Assembly: GCA_017651625.1 (NCBI GenBank)
Contig: JAGCCP010000007.1
Location: 1-64,000, forward strand
Direction of reading: 5' to 3'
Origin: Candidatus Ruminimicrobiellum bubulum
GTDB taxonomy: Bacteria; Elusimicrobiota; Endomicrobiia; Endomicrobiales; Endomicrobiaceae
Length of the DNA: 64,000 bases
Shown: in pieces, positions 63,724-64,000 of the stretch
Layout of the letters: each line of letters begins with the position of its first letter
Position numbering within the stretch: the stretch's first letter is position 1
The notes under the pieces: model-generated
Told to the model about the DNA's origin: nothing
The model's input: the letters and a program-made list of their open reading frames with translations, nothing else
Databases searched by the model: none
Translations under genes and position numbers: made by a program

Positions 63724-64000
63724 TTAATTGTTTTGAAACCTCATATATAGCAACGGAACAAGCTACTGCTGCATTTAAAGATTGAGATTTTCCCCACATA
63801 TCTATTTTTATTTTATTATCAACAATATCCAAAACTTCTTTATTTATACCGCTACCTTCATTACCTATTATTATTGCGGTATTATCTTTAAATTTAAATT
63901 TCGATAAAGAGTTGTCAGTATCCAACGAAAAAGCACAAGTATTTATTTGCTTTTGTTTCATTTTATATATTAAAGAAACTATATCACATTCCTGAATTAT
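63713..64000 (-). CDS. SpoU/TrmH-family RNA 2'-O-methyltransferase, C-terminal part
   Basis: The frame is open from 63713 to the window edge with no stop, so the ATG at 63961 is internal and the gene begins outside. The 95 residues seen hold SPOUT motif 2 (AIIIGNEGSGINKEVL) and motif 3 (MWGKSQSLNAAVACSVAIYE), which bind SAM through the trefoil knot. It methylates a ribose in tRNA or rRNA; the target cannot be told from this part. Confidence 0.88.
   Translation of the reverse strand: MIQECDIVSLIYKMKQKQINTCAFSLDTDNSLSKFKFKDNTAIIIGNEGSGINKEVLDIVDNKIKIDMWGKSQSLNAAVACSVAIYEVSKQLNGK

Overview
The window reads as a low-GC chromosomal segment of a Gram-negative-type (diderm) bacterium. It carries Tol-Pal, OmpA-type and Omp85-type outer-membrane proteins, Kdo transferase, LpxK, GmhB and four heptosyltransferase-like GT9/GT4 enzymes, so it makes an LPS-like outer leaflet. 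It also has features more common outside Proteobacteria: a CdaA diadenylate cyclase, CimA citramalate synthase, an NfnAB-type flavin transhydrogenase and a bactofilin. The mix and the style of the small outer-membrane proteins suggest Elusimicrobiota, possibly a gut-associated anaerobe. That placement is inference (roughly 50-60% sure). I see no phage, integrase, transposase, CRISPR or rRNA.

Layout. 1-3024: ompA-like gene and the start of a secreted protein. 3090-10132: tol-pal operon in the order pal-cpoB-tonB/tolA-tolB-tolQ-tolR, running into a membrane PHP protein and a GT39 transferase. 10263-16824: three tandem TMTC-like membrane/TPR proteins that have exchanged sequence, then a short ComEC. 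16988-20856: glyQ, glyS and a DnaQ-type exonuclease. 20857-26834: thiE-thiC-thrB-lysC-cimA. 27122-29691: waaA, a heptosyltransferase and a DUF1653 gene. 29991-35339: folP-cdaA-micro-ORF-glgP-gph. 35781-40431: hpt-ftsH-folE with two paralogous small outer-membrane proteins between folE and folP. 40639-43188: rlmI-like and glyA. 43442-51292: an LPS/envelope operon (GT9, GT9, PpiC, PIG-L, GT4, lpxK, gmhB, DUF3108, yrdC). 51387-53410: M23 peptidase, bactofilin and a PpiD-like N-domain protein. 53414-55163: HTH protein, histone-H1-like protein, tRNA-Asn, cutA, maf. 55432-59258: amidohydrolase, SGNH lipoprotein, nfnAB. 59328-64000: RCC1 protein, YhcH, Omp85 barrel, CDF transporter and a partial SpoU methylase.

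The striking non-coding signal is a set of dispersed palindromes filling many intergenic gaps. Family A has GAAGATTGG-type arms around a conserved core (six copies). Family B is a double hairpin (four copies). Family C is a long imperfect hairpin (three places). In addition there are many mini-hairpins with perfect 7-12 bp arms and three-base loops whose stems differ but stay paired. One gap (29693-29979) is a nest of palindromes inside palindromes. Several promoters are close to sigma-70 consensus (TTGACA-like, usually 17-base spacer, TATAAT), and three of them sit so close to the ATG that the mRNAs should be leaderless.

The best candidates for something little described are the two-domain H1-like protein at 54509-54889, the 38-residue CdaR-like micro-ORF after cdaA, the palindrome families, and the homogenised TMTC-like triplet.
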